Assembly: GCA_012295275.1 (NCBI GenBank)
Contig: CM022673.1
Location: forward strand, 26,546,761 to 26,610,760
Reading direction: 5' to 3'
DNA from: Chrysomallon squamiferum
Taxonomy: Eukaryota; Mollusca; Gastropoda; Neomphalida; Peltospiridae
Length of the DNA stretch: 64,000 nucleotides
The translations under genes and the position numbers were made by a program. Below the pieces are notes generated by a model. That model was not told the origin of the DNA and searched no databases. It saw only the letters and a list, made by a program, of their open reading frames with translations. This document shows positions 1 through 14,322 of this stretch, one piece after another; position 1 is the first letter of the stretch; the number at the start of each line of letters is the position of its first letter.

Positions 1-1
1 G

Positions 2-3000
2 AAAGGACTGGACGAAACGGTGCCTTCCATTGTGAAGCCAAAAGACGTGAACATGTTCAAGAACAACCAGGTGAAGTTTGCAGGGGGGTCCACCATCCCC
101 CCAGATCAGATGAAGTGCAATATACTGAAGGCCAAAGTAGAAAATGATCTAAAGAAAGGTGATGTGCTGTTCCAGTACACAAATTTTTAATTTTTTTATT
201 TTCATTTTTTAATCTGAACAAAGAATGTAATACCAATATATTTGTATTAAAATTTCTTTCTTTTTTAAATTTTTAATTTTTTAATATTTTAATAAAAATT
301 GTTTTATTTTAGAAAATTAAAACTCAAACTGTTCATATATATAATGTATTTATTTATTTATTTTTATAAATCCTAGTATCTTTAGAAATAAATTATAGTT
401 GTTAAATTTATTTTGAGAAAATTCAAACAAAGAATATTTGTGTAAATCATTATTATTTCTTCTTTAAAAGAATTAAAACTGAGAGGGTGCTTATTTATAA
501 TTAGATTTTTAAAATAAATAACTAAAGATGAAAACAAAATTTTTAAAGAATGTTTTTTATTTATTTTGATTATGTTTAATTACAGAGCCAGAAATTGTGT
601 TGATGCCAGAGAAAAATAATCCAAATGAATCGGATGATCTTTCTCAAAAAAGGTATTTAAAAAATAAAATGAAAAATAATAATAGTTATTATTTTTACAG
701 TTAAAATGTTTATTTGCTGATTTAATTTGTAAAGGTATTTGGTGTTATTTTTGTCTGTTTTAGTTTTGTTAGTCTAAACTGTAATTCAAGATTTTTACAA
801 CTTCAGTTCTCTCTACGAAAATAATATATAATGTAAAAATAATACCAGTATATCATTTAGGGGTTTAAATAATAATAATAATATTTTTTTCTGAAAAAAA
901 AAGATTAAATACATTTTTTGCATGAATATAATCTTTTGCACACCCACACACACACACATATATATACAACTAAATAAAAATAATCACATATAAAAATAAT
1001 TTTTTTTTATCTCTAGCTGAATATACCTCTTAATATATGCCTGACTAACAGTTAGGAAAGCTTGACAAAAGCTTTGTCTTTATGACTTATTAAAAATGGC
1101 TGGAGATATTTTGTGCTGTTAAAATAAGCTTCTTCAATGTACATATTAGAAGGCTGCCATTTTGTGTGTTTTTTTAATTTTTGATTCAAGTTTTATTTTA
1201 ATAATATCATCTATGTTTTTTTGGTTTTTTTTTTTCAAAGGCATTTTCTTAATCCATTGCTTTTTTTATTTTGTTATTCTGTTCATGGAAGATCTGTTGA
1301 TTTTCTTCTACAACTTTAGAGTAACTTAGAACATGGAAATCAGATCATTTAACTGAAACAAATCCATTTTCAGAAGCTGTTAACAGTGATTGTTTGTTAT
1401 TCAAGAGATCTTCTTTGTGACAATTATTAATCAAAATTCTAAAAAAAATTTTTATTTTTTAAAATAAATTCAAAGTTTTCAGTTAGGTTAACATATACAG
1501 CAAATTTTTTACACAAATATTTTTGAAACATAAATTAAACCATTTCAGTAATATTGATATTTTAAAAAATGTTCCCCAAACATATGTAAACCACACCTGG
1601 AATAAAAATGTTGCTATAAATAAAATGATAGGCGCAGTCTTTAAAAACTCACATTTTTTCCAAGCATTAAGAGTGTGTGTAAGAAAAGATGACATTTTGC
1701 ATGTTGTTGCTTCCAGTGAATCTAGCCCTGATCTGTCAGATACCAATGTTGAAAGTGAGGCTGAAGCCACAAGGTAGACCGATAAAGGCAGACATTTTTT
1801 ACTAACCCACTCGTGTAGTTGTGTTTGTAACTAATATCATTCTGTAGGTTCTGAGGTGTATTTAACTTCATACAAACTCATACAGACGTTCTTTATTTAA
1901 CTTGCTGTCTATTAGTTTATCTATTTATAGTGGTAATGTTAGTGGTTGTTACATTTGTGAAGGAAAAAAAAAGGAAATAATTATGTTTATCAGTTTGTGT
2001 AATAAAAAATATAACAAATATATACATAAATTTTACGTGTATTTTATAAACTAGTAATAATAATAATAATATATATAGTTATTATTGTAAAAAGGGCACA
2101 CAAATATATGTTTTGTTTAATTTACATCAGTTATTTCTGTTGTGTTAATGGCTAACATCTGTAACAGAACACAAATATATTTAACTTCAGTTTTCTGTGG
2201 TAACAAAAACTTACATAACATTGTGATGTTTTCTTTTAAACTTAAATATAGCCCTTTTTATTTAACCAGAATTATTTCATTTTGTATTAATAACTAATAT
2301 ATTGGAAAAACACACTCTAATGAGTTCTAATTAACTTTATAAAAACTCATATATTTAGCTTAAATATATTTTGTATAATAAGTATTGTTTACTTTAAGGT
2401 ACATACATAAATACACTTAACTCTTAACATGAATTTGTGTAATATCTAAATTAAAATTTTAGGTTTAATTAACTTTAAAAAAATATATAATAATTTTTAT
2501 TTAGTTAGTGATTAACCAGTTTACAAATGACAAATATTTACCTTATAAATGACTTTAAAGATTAACATTATTTCACCTGCCTGGTATTTAAATAATTAAT
2601 TTTCAATGGAGAGAGTTTGAGGTCTTCATTAATTATAAATTTCTTTAAAAACTTTCTCTTTTTTTCTTTAAGAAGTTAAATCCTATATAATTTGTAAATG
2701 ACATTTATTTCAACTGAAAGTTGAAAAATGTCGAACTCTGTTTATCTTTCTATCAATTTAAAAACAACCTATACTGACATACAAACGTGACTGGCATATT
2801 CTTTTGACATCAGATGTTGTATAATCCTCTTTTCGGTCATTTATTTATGCTGTTTTTGCCTGTTCTTCAGTCTTGATTCTATGAGCAATATCATCAGCAT
2901 GTTTATATAAACTGTCTACTTACATTTAAACTTAGCTTTCTACTGCTTGTTCATATTCTGACATAACCAATGTTCTAATTAACTCTGCAAAATATTACTT

Positions 3001-6000
3001 TAAAAAACTTCTGAACTAACAAGCATGTTGTTAATTTTGCTGTTTGTTTCTACTAAATACAAAAATTGCATGTGTTGTATACATCATGTACGTATGATTG
3101 TGTAAGAGTCAATATTGACAGATATGAGACAAACTTGTACATATGCCTGTTTTTAATTTAGTTTGTTCAGTAAACTGAAGCAATTCTGTGCCATTTTCTG
3201 ATTGTTTTTGTATCTAAAACTTGTAAAATAATGTTCATTTAGTAATAAGGCTTTGAGCTTTATGAATCTTTGATTTAAATTTTTCAATCAAATTATCACA
3301 AGGGCTTGAAACAATTTGAAATAATCCTGTTTTGTGAATACAATATGTCTGCTTAATAATCTTTTAAGAAGTTCTCTTAATATTATCTTATTTTTCAGAA
3401 AGGTAGATACTTATACTGTGATGTACTTGTTCAGCATGTAAATTGTATACATGTACATTTACTGTAAATAAAACTAATTTATTATATTTCATTTTATTTT
3501 GACCTAATAACATTTTATTTGTAGTTAAATAGGTTAGATGTACTTGTATTAGTGTGCTTTTTAATTAATAGAATAATATTTTGATTATTTAAGATTATTT
3601 TTATATTATTTATATTTATTATTGTTGTTATTAGTTAATTTAAAGAATTTTGTTAAATATTTATTATATTTTTTATTACACACATTGAGTTTAATTTTCA
3701 TCACATTTTATTTCTTGATTTCTAAAAAGGATACAAACACAGAACACTGACTATTCACAATAATCCATTCACTGATACAACTTTAAATCACAGCACATTT
3801 TAATATTTAAATCATTTTATTAAACCACTTTATAAAACAGAGGACTCTACAAATGAATATTTTATCTTAAACCATAAATAAAAGTAAGGAATTATAATCT
3901 ACATATTATATTTCCATGTGCTATTAAAACTTTTTATTTTTCAGTATTAGTAAATAATGTTTGTGAATGTTAATGAGTAGGCGTGTTTGTTGTGTATTTG
4001 CAGCTCAACCCCTGTATTAGAAGATGAAGGTGTAAAGCAGATCACGTCACATAAATTAGCACCAGCACCTCCAACAATAACAGTGATTCAGAATGGGTAA
4101 AACAGTGAAATCTTTATTATCCTTACATTATGTATCATGTTTTATGATAAACACATCTCTCTCTCTATTCTCTTATTCTAGTAAAGTGGATTTATCTTGA
4201 TTGGGTAAATACATAGATAATGTTATGCACTTAAAAATAATTTTTTTTTTTTTGTTTTTTTGTGACATATTAAATTTATGATTATTTAATTAATTTTCAC
4301 TCTTAATATCTATCATTTATGCTTTTGTAATTTAAATCTGAACTATCTAACAACAATTATTAAAAACTCCAAAATCAGTGTTATATGATATATCAGAGTA
4401 CATGTTCTTTTCTGCATTATGTTTTGCTGTTTTCTTGTTAAACAGCTGCAGATTTAAATAAGTTAACCTTTGCATAAAAATGAAATATGTAGATTACCTT
4501 TGCATAAAAATGAAATATGTTAGAAATGCTTGTAAAAAAACCACAACAATTCAAAGCTCTGTGCAGTTCATAAAAAAAAAGAGGTGAAAATCAGTTTTGC
4601 TGTTTCTGCTACTGTGAAGTTAAAACATTCCCAGACGAGATTTGAAATGTTGTTTTCCAGAACCGTTGAGAGGAAACCACACAGTAGTAGCTACAGCAGT
4701 CAGCACAGCTACAGCTCCCAGCACAGCCACAACAGCGAGTCCTCTCACAACCGCACCCTCAGCCAGGGCAGCGACAACGGCGACAAGCGAAAACTCAGCC
4801 AGAGCAGCGACGTTTTCATCAACATCAACTCCGCCAAAGCTGCAGGTGTTCCACAGGTAAATGTCACTGATTACAACAGTTTTCAGTTTAATACTGTTTC
4901 CACACTAAACTCAGATGATAATATTATTGTTTCTCTTCTTTCTTTTTCTTTTTTTTTTTTGTTTTCTTTTTAGGACAAAATATTCTTTCTTCTTTTTTTA
5001 ATTTTTAATCTTTTTTCTTAAATTTTTAATATTCTAATTTTTTTTTCTTTCAGTTCTTATTGTTTTTTTAATAATTATTTGGATTTTCAAATGTTTCTAT
5101 AGAAAATTCAGATATTATATTATTTTTTATAATATGGTATTGTTAGACTAAAAGTTTTCATTTTTATTTTATTCTGCTTTGGGGCTGATCTCTTACGTTG
5201 TGCTGATTAAAACTGTAACCTGTTTGTGAAAAGCATTTTCAGTATTTAAAGATGACAGTTCAAGATTTTCTGGGTTTTTCTATTTGTCGCTTATTTTCCT
5301 GTCGCTTGTCTTCTGCTTTCATTTCTCATTTCTTTGTTCTTTTCCTTTCATTAATCCAGCTAGCTGAAAAGACTCAAAGTGAGAGGAGAGGTTCAGCTGT
5401 TAAAAATAAAACCCCTGTCCTAAAAAATGAAAAGAAAAATGTCAGTAAACATGAACCTGATTTGGTTAAGGTTCAGGAAGAAGGGGAGAACAGTTTAGAA
5501 GTAACTACAAAATTTCCTCAAAGTTTTTTAGTGAAGGGCTCTAAGAATGAAAAATTCCCACTTCCCCCACCTCCAGAACCTTCTGAAGAAGCAGCTGACC
5601 CTAGCTTGACCTTTCCAGATCCTCCCGATGACTTCGCAAACAGCACCAATCCATTTCTGAATTCTGACAAACAATCCACTAATCCCTTCGATTGTCCTGC
5701 AGAAAGCGACAGCTCCTCTTTGCTGAAGGGAAAAATGTCGAAACCTCAGCACAGCACGAATCCTTTTGAAACTGGATCAGAAACATCACGTGCAGCAGCA
5801 AATCGAACTGAAAGTAAATCGAAGCCTGCTGCACCCATCAGATCGACTTCGCTCTCTACCACAGACAGCGCTGGCCAGCAGCCTTCACTCTCAGGACAGA
5901 GTGAATCTGTTTCTCAGCTCAAACCAAGACCTGGTAACAAACCTGCTGGCAGGAGGGCAGGGTCCTCCTCCTCCTCCTCTTCATCCCCCCCACCTCGCCC

Positions 6001-6972
6001 ACCTAACAGCCCTGCCCTTGTTGGTCGACCTTTGTCCAGTGAAAGGCCAAAGTCTCCACAGTCTTCTTTTGGTGCTGGTCGAAAAATTCATTCGAAGAAA
6101 TCATCCCCTCCTCCACCTCCTCCTCCTCCTGCTCCTTCCACTGACAAACGTAACACCCCTACCAGCCCTCTGGCATCCCGGGAGAAGGTCGACGCCCACA
6201 ATGACAGTGTGCCTGGTGAAGGAACAGTGATAATTGTAAGTTTTCTCACAGTGCTCAGGTCCTGCACATGACTCAGTAAAAAAAAAAAACCCTTACAGCA
6301 TGAATATATATGCATGTTCATCCCTCTCGTATACAGCATCCCTTACATCCGTAATGTATTTATAACTAATGTAATTTCCTTTTGACTAATAAAAATATTA
6401 ATCTAATTGTTATCCTTTTTTCTTTTCTTTTTTTTTTTTTAATTTTCTGTGTTTGGACCTGAACAGTTGTTGCATGAGAAAATTTGCATTATGAACTAAC
6501 ATTTTATTATAACTAATTACATTTATTCCTAATGTATTTTTTTTATGTTTTATATGGTGTATATAGTTAAAATATTATTATTATTATTAATACTGCTATT
6601 ACTATTACTGTTATTGTTATTATTATTATTATTATTGCTATTACTATTTTTAGTTTTATTTTATTAATATTATCATTTATCATTATCATCATCATCATCA
6701 TCATCATCATTATTATTATTATTATTATAATTATTATTATTAAAAATACATTGACTCAAAACACAGTTAATGAACTTTGCAGTATTTCATCAATACTGGG
6801 CCCACTTAACTTCTGACCTACATGTGTTGTTATGATAAGTTAACAGATAAAATGAATACAGTTTTGTTTGTTTATCTGTAGAATATATGTTTAATAATGA
6901 GTTGGTAAATAGTAGCATATTTCAGAGGAAAGACTGCAACAATAGCATATATGGTTTAGTGTCTGTAAAATC

Positions 6973-7069
<97 letters not shown>

Positions 7070-8486
7070 AATGAATACTGGTAAAGTGGTCTACATTTAT
7101 TTTCTCAAATCATCTCTAAATTTAATTCCTGCTTAATTTAATAAATTATTTTATTAATGTTACTAATGAATTTACATCCAATCAAATTTTATATATTTTT
7201 TATTTACTTATTTTATTTATGTATGCAAAGAATGCCAGTAATAATTATAGTTAAGTAATTTTAATAAGAAATAAAATCTAGGTTATACATCATAAATTAT
7301 ATGATATAATTACTAAATATAAAAAAAATAATTAATAATAATAATTAAAACCATAAATTTAAAATATAATAATTACAAAAACCAAAACAATATAAATAAT
7401 AAAAAAAAAAAATAATAATAATTACAGTAACATCAACAGTAATAATAACACAAGGAATTTGATATTCGATTGATTTAAGTCAAATTTTATACATAAACTG
7501 ATAAATTATTATACAGTTTTATTTCTATTGTCTTTTTAGTAAAGATATTACCAATGTGATTCCAGTGTACATTAATCATTGCCCTTAAACACTAAATCTT
7601 GCTATCAGACATATTAAAGAGATTAACAGAGAATGGGGCTTATCATACAAATAAAATAGCTTTATTATATCAAAATACTGATTCTTTTAACTAATATCTC
7701 ATTTTATAAATATTGATAGATATTTTTTTGAATTATATAAAGTTAGAGAATCTTCTTTTTTTTTTTTTTTTTTTTTGTATATCTGACAAATGTGTGTTTA
7801 TAATGAAACATGTGAAACTGTATTGACATAAATTTCACATGATTACAGTTTTCTGTGTTTATTTAAATTTGATTGTTTTGGTTTTTTTAATACATTGCAT
7901 TTAAGCATGCAGTTATTTAGTGTTTTCCATTTCAGAATATAGTTTATTTTAGATGTTAAATATTTCAAACAAAATTCTTAACTCTTCTTATTTAAATATG
8001 TATCTGTATATCTATATATCTATATATCTGTTTCTGTATCTATTTATATATATGTGTATGTGTGTATATGTATATTATTATGAAAATTATTATTATTATT
8101 ATTTTTATATTTTATTTATTTAAAAGTTGCTAATGTGTTTGAATGCTATTATGCCATTTAGTTACTAAAGATGTTTGTTTTTAAGGATATTTTCATTATG
8201 TATGTATTTATAAATTTGTTTTATGTTTTGTTTTATTAGTTTTTAATTAAATAAATTAATGTTATTTCTGCAAATCTTTTAGGAAACTTCGTTCACTGGT
8301 ACTAAACACATCACCCGGAAAGTGTCCTCTGCCTCCTCTGCAAAGTCTTCAGTTAGTCATGTGATCACTCTCAGCCAATCAGACACTACGTCACCTGCTG
8401 CCAACGGCGATGACCTTTCTCCGTGGCAGGTGTCACTTCCTGAGAAGAAAGTGAGCAGGAAAGTTACTCTCACAACAGAATTGTGA
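2..8486 (+). CDS. NPF-motif, proline/serine-rich adaptor-like protein (5' truncated, seven exons)
   Basis: Seven exons splice in phase: 2-158, 586-652, 1717-1773, 4004-4096, 4661-4856, 5360-6235 and 8283-8486, ending in TGA. Together they give about 549 residues; the 5' part lies outside the window. Every junction is AG/GT and every phase fits, which makes the model firm although I do not recognise the family. The first exon (starting KGLDETVPSIVKPKDVNMF) may be the end of a folded domain. The rest is low-complexity: a Ser/His/Gln-rich stretch in exon 5, then in exon 6 three STNPF motifs (NPF codons at 5648-5656, 5681-5689, 5759-5767), a Ser run, and eight consecutive prolines. NPF tripeptides bind EH domains (EHD1, Eps15, intersectin). 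Two are followed by D or E, the context EHD-type EH domains prefer. The protein ends TTEL, which fits a class I PDZ ligand. I infer a scaffold in endocytosis or recycling. MICAL-L-like, Rab11-FIP-like and EHBP1-like identities were considered but no diagnostic domain is visible. Confidence 0.8.
4466..4520. repeat. 30-bp tandem duplication in intron
   Basis: The unit beginning acctttgcataaaaatg at 4466 recurs at 4496 with a 30-base period, covering just under two copies. It lies about 140 bases upstream of the acceptor of the fifth exon of the NPF-motif gene. The copies are almost identical, so the duplication looks recent. Confidence 0.85.
6570..6743. repeat. Compound (ATT)n/(ATC)n microsatellite in intron
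   Basis: A run of ATT, GTT, GCT and ATC triplets in the 2-kb intron 6236-8282 of the NPF-motif gene. ATT copies flank an internal (ATC)n block at about 6684-6712. Confidence 0.9.
6978..7068. repeat. (CT)n microsatellite, about 90 bp
   Basis: Uninterrupted CT dinucleotides in the last intron of the NPF-motif gene. Any apparent Ser-Leu ORF here is an artefact of the repeat. Confidence 0.97.
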
Positions 8487-11400
8487 AAAGAGCATCACTA
8501 GTGGATTAATTTAATTTTGTCACATGAAGAGAAAAAAAACCCTGCTTCAAGTGAAATGTATGTTTTAGCTTGCTACTTACAAGATGGACATTTTAAAACC
8601 GAATGTTGCTTGGGAATTTTTTCAAAGTGTTTCTTTTTTGTGTTGTCTGTGATGTTGGAAATATTGGGAACATTTTAATTTTTAAGTTATAAATATGTTT
8701 GTTGTTTTTTTTAAAGTTTTTATTTCACATTATAAATGGTTTTATTATTTTTTTTTTTTTTGAAGCTTTTATTCTGAATTATAATTCAATTTATTTTAGC
8801 ATTTATATATATATATTTTTTTCAGTTTTAATTCTTTACTGAATCATTTTTAATATTTAAAATAAGTTTTAACAATATCTAAATTTAAAATTTTAGATTT
8901 AATTGTTTATTTCTGGCATATATTTTCTTTACTATAATTTTTAATTTGCTATTAGTCTGTTATTTATGCATTGTAGCTAAAGAAATAGATTGCTAAATGA
9001 ACTTATTTTTATAAATATATTCTAATAATAATAATTTTTATATTTTGTGTGTAACAATCTCAAACATTTTGGATTTGAAAGTAAATGTACCAGAAAATGA
9101 AAAAAAAAAAAAAAAAAAGTTACTATTTAATTATTAATTGTTCTGTATATGAATTTTTAATGCAGTTTTTGAGACATGCAAACTAATTTGTGTGCATTTT
9201 TCTGGCGTATGTGCAATGTGTTGAAGTAACCAAGGGGAGGTTGCTTGAAGGATTTTTGTTTTTTTAATCCTAATCCTGCAGGAAAACAGTATTGTAATAA
9301 TAAAAATGATAATAATATCTGCAGAGAAATAAGAACAGGAAGAGAGTTATTTTCAGTTTATTTTTCATTTTTGTAAATTCTGCACAAATGTTCAGTAAAC
9401 TGCTTTTTAAAAGAATCGGTAATTAACAAATTCTTACATTTGGAAGAGTTTTTAATAATCTTTTTTTTTTTTTTTTTACAAATTTCTATAATATTAAAAT
9501 ATATATATCTTTATATACTAATATTCGGAAATTTTATCACAGTATGGTGTTTTCAGTACACCTGAAATTTAATTATTATTATTATTGTTGTTATTTATTA
9601 TTTAGTAACAAGTATTTATGTTTAATGTTGAAAATTTACTGGTCCCAATTAAATCTTGTTTCATTTTTTTCATCAGTAATTACCTAGATTTGTGTTCCTA
9701 ACAATGAAGAGAGATACCAGAATTAACATGGCTGATTAACTTTCTACTTTATAAATTTTTCTGTTTTTGTAATTGACTCCAAAATGGCTGTCTCCTTTAT
9801 CTTTCTTTTGGTCTTTGAACCCTGAAATTTTATGAAAAGATTTACATAAACTCTATTGTCACTGCTTGTTATCTTTAATGTTTTTTTTTTCTTTCTTTTT
9901 TTATACAAATATATATTTAAATTTTTAAAAATGTTTATTAATTATTACTATATTTGTGTTCATACTTTCTGAGCAAAATTCTCTTCGTTATTTCTTATGT
10001 AATCAGTTCCAAAATCAGATATCTCCTTTGTCTATCTATAATTTTAGAACAATACAGGGAGAAGCTTTTTAAAGCTGTTATTTTTTAATATTCTTTTTTA
10101 GATTAACAGAAATTTTTGAAAATGTATTTTTGTTCACTTCACTTATCTGTCTTCTGATTTTTGTTAACAAGGAAAGGCTGAATTAATAATATGAAAACTG
10201 CTTTCATGTCTGTATTCTTTAACCAACCTTCTGTGACCTTCCTCTGCTGTATGTGTTTTTGTAACAACTGAAATTAAAGTGATCCTGATGTAATAATAGA
10301 TTAGCCGGTGTGTTGACACTCAGTTTGTTTGATTTGTAGAGTGAAAGAAAATACATTTTTCCTTTCTAAAGTTTTATATTTTTCTAGTCTACTTTAAAAA
10401 AAAAAAAGTCTTTTGTGCAAAAAAGGTCAAAATATAACTTGACATAACGGTTATAAGATGAGAAACAATTTTGTTGTTAAGAAAATAATTTGTAAAAACA
10501 GCCATAAATAAAAGTGATAACGTTACAAATAAAAAAGTTTGTAAATTGGATGCAACCCTACAGTGTCAGATTTAAAATTTAAATAATTTTATTATTAAAT
10601 AAGAAAATTGACAAAAGTGACGGTAATTCATTGCTAACCAATTGAAATATTAGATAATTTTATCAGAGTTGAAATAAGTTTTAAAATGATAATAACTTGA
10701 ACTAACCAGTTTAAAATTTTAAATTCATATTATGAATAAGATAACAAACTACAGTTCTTTACTAACCAGCTAAAATATTAAACAATTTTGTTAATTAAAA
10801 AAACTATTTGCAAAATGGACATAACACTAAACTAATTTGAAATAAAAAATATTTTTCTTATGGTTCAATAATTTGTGGTCAGTTAAAAAGTTGCTCAGTT
10901 TAAATCTTGAACCAGTTAACTTTTGGCCAGTCTAAAATGTGGATGATTTTTGTTGAGGTGAAATTAAACTGAGGACCAGTTTGAATGTAAAAATGTTGCT
11001 GATGTTGTTATCAATATAAAAAAAATTACTAATTTTATTTTTTGGACTTAACAGATTTGACCAACTTAAAATATCTTCATTGAGGACAGTTTTTTTTCAG
11101 TAACCAAAATTAAATATTTATTATTAATATTATTTTCTACATTATAATAATAATGATAATAATTATTATTATTATTTAACTGCCTACTTCAAAACAGATC
11201 CATTTATATTTAATTAATTATTTGTATTTTTTTTTTTTTTTTTTTTTATAAAAAAGAATTATGAATAATAACAGACAGTTGATTTGTATGGACATTACTG
11301 AACTTGAACAACTGAGGATTTTTTGTAAATATGTATATTGATGTATCACTGAATTCTGCTTATGCTTTACTGAAAATATTAACAACCAAAATGCATCTTG

Positions 11401-12403
11401 AATTTGTGATTTTTAAAACAAAAAATTGTTATTTTGTAATTTGTTCTTTTTCATTTCAATCCTTTCCTTTATTGTGTTTGTCATTAAAAAAAATGATGAT
11501 AAATGAAGGAAAGAAAAAGAAATGAAAAATTGTCTTTTATTTTTTTTCTTACATGTTTTGGAAAATATGAATTATCTACACTTTTGTCGCCATCAAAAAG
11601 ATATTTTTATGACCATGTCAATATTGTTAAGCTATAAACATATTTAAAAAGAAATGTACTGCTTTGATGGAGTTTAATGTGTTTCCTGAACTTCTGTTAT
11701 GCAGCTTGTATTTAAGTTATATGCAGCTTTCTGTATTTCTCTGCAAGACAGATAATTTGATGATTTTAACTGTACATAATTTACACTGATGAATGTATTT
11801 TAGGTTTTTTTTTTTATCTTGTATATATTTTGAAGTCTGATGCTAAAATCCTGGTTTCTGTCTACACAATTTAGCTAATAAATTTATAGGAGCCATTTCT
11901 TACCTTTCCAATTTTTGGTATTTTATATATTATTTGTAAAAAACAGAAAAAATGGTATGGGGTAAAATAGGAGTTTAAAAAAGAAAAAAAAAAGGATATA
12001 ATTATTATTATTTTTGTTATATATAGATATCAATTGATATATATGCTATTTATAACTTCTAAAATTGGTCATGAACATTAAGGTAATAAAAATTTACATA
12101 TTTTACCAAAAATCAAAAAAAATTCAGCACGATACAAATAAAAGAAAAGAAAGCAAGAAAAAAATATATATATAAGCAAAGTTTTGAAAGTAGAAATAAA
12201 AATTACCTATCTGTTTGTGTAAAAATTATTAATATTCTGAAAAACAGAACATTTTAGCAAGTACTGAAATAATTGATGAACTGGTGAAAATCAACAGAAC
12301 ATATCATATTTTTCATGATACCAAGTAAATAAAAATACTAATTAAAAACAGAAGGTTTTGTCTAAAATTAATTTGGAAATGAGCAGTTTTATTTAAAAGG
12401 TAG

Positions 12404-12445
<42 letters not shown>

Positions 12446-13903
12446 TGTTACTATTATAGTTATTGTTGTTTTAAATTTGATAGTTCGTCAGTGAATTTTA
12501 ACACTGCTAATTTTCAGTGTTTTATACTCTTTCTCAAACTGCTAAGTTTTGAAAGCTTGTCTTTGATGCATTCATTTCATTTTTTCAGGTACCACTTCAG
12601 TTAAATATGCATGCATTATATATCTTCAAATACCTTTCCACATAAACTTATAACAATTCCACTTTGTAAAATTTTGTTTGTTCTAAATACAGAGCAAATT
12701 TGTATTCTGTTAGCATGAATGTGTCATGTATCCCTCCCTCCTATATGCATATATAGCTTCTGCATGAAATTGTCAGGCTTTGTAATAAATATTATTAATG
12801 TAATTATATATTCTGTTTAATTGTTCCTGCAAATTTTAGATGTCTGTTTCGTTTTAAATTTATTGATTTTTATCATTTTGATTTTAACATTTTAGTATTG
12901 TAAGATGTTTCATAAACAGAAGTTAAAGCATCTTAATGATTTTAGTAAATTTATTCTTGATAAATAAACGTTAGATTTTATATGAATATAGGATACAGAT
13001 AGAGTATGTAATTAGAAATTTTTAAAAAATGTTTTATTTTATATGTAATTTTCTTATCCTTGTAAAATAAAGAAGTCTTTCAAATATTTTTTCCAACAGC
13101 TAAAAAAAACATTACCTTACTGCTATGTAGAATTTTAAAAAGTTTACATTTAAAAACCAATTACTAATAAATGTTTTGTTTATGAAAATCTTATTTATTT
13201 TAATTTAAATGGCTTTTAATTTTTATTTTCCCACTTGTTTGAAAAATAGTTATTTTTTAATCATTCATTAATCTGTTTATTGTGTATTTTTAATGTGTTA
13301 ATTGATTGACATACTTTCTGCCTTATTCACTACACCTCTATGCATTTAATGAGCCTTTTGTGAATAGAAAATTTTTAAAAATATTGTTTTGGTTAAGTAA
13401 GACTGTTGAAATATTTTGCATATCAGTTTAATACATATCTCAATAACAGACATGTCAGTTGTCTTTCTTACCACTAATTCTGTCCATTTCATGTTTTTTC
13501 AATTTTATTTTTATAAAATGTTATTTTGAAATATTTGATAATTCCTGTTTTAAAACTACATAGCCTGAACTAACCACAGTTATTTTTTGGATTTAATTTA
13601 GGCAGTAAGATTTAGTGCATTCCATAATTTATTATGCTATTTAAATTAAAAAAAGCTTTGAAAATTGTTTGTTTTTGTTAAAACCAATGAAACCAACCAC
13701 AGGTTGTTTTTTTTTGATATTTTTTATTTAAGTTAGAAAATCTAGTGCATTCCATATTTATTTTGTCTTTTAAATGTTTGGAAAGTTGAATTTTGGTGGA
13801 AATTTTTTTTTAAATTTTAATTGATAATATCTGAATTGTTAATGTGATGTAGCTGCCATTTTAATTGTTGTTATGAAATACTTGGTAACATTGTATAGAA
13901 ATG
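8487..13903. other. 3'UTR of the NPF-motif gene, then AT-rich intergenic DNA
   Basis: After the TGA at 8484-8486 the sequence becomes very AT-rich, with many poly-A/T runs (for example 9100-9118 and 11229-11247) and a (TTA)n block near 12408-12444. Several AATAAA hexamers occur (for example near 10505), so the poly(A) site cannot be fixed by eye. I see no coding exon; the longest ORFs are short and of biased composition. Confidence 0.6.
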
Positions 13904-14322
13904 CAGACTGAGCCTCCTTTATCCGATATTCCAAAATTCCCAAATTGTTTTATTTTTCATCTTTCAAGGTGGTAGCTTAAAGTATTCAGATGGTTTTTGT
14001 GTGCACAAGATTTGTATCATGGACAAAATTATTAAAAATTGTATCTTCACAGAATGTGTAAGCTGTATATGAAATATAAATGGATTTCTTAATTTTGTCC
14101 CATTCCCAAATTTATCTCCTTTATTTTCCAAATATTTGAGGATTCTGTCATTGTTTCCAAAGGTCAAAATGCTAGAGGATTTCAGGCATTGATTATATCC
14201 TATAGTCCAAAGGTCAAAGGTCAAAATTCTTGAGAAATAATCAGATATCGATTATATCCTTATATTTCAAGGATTGAAATGTTTGTGGATCCAGGCATTT
14301 TGGACAAGGGTGGGTCAGCCTG
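13904..14322. mobile_element. Non-autonomous Tigger-like (TcMar/pogo) DNA transposon
   Basis: The ends are imperfect terminal inverted repeats. The left end reads CAGACTGAGCCTCCTTTATC; the reverse complement of the right end reads CAGGCTGACCCACCCTTGTC. Total length is 419 bases. The interior is rich in TCCGATATTCCAAAATTCC-like stretches and, on the minus strand, has tracts such as TTTTTAATAATTTTGTCCAT. From memory both resemble the interior of vertebrate Tigger3/4-type elements. No transposase remains: the minus ORF inside has no recognisable domain. A clear TA target duplication is not visible, so the copy is old or its ends have decayed. Superfamily assignment is inference from remembered consensus features. 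Confidence 0.6.
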
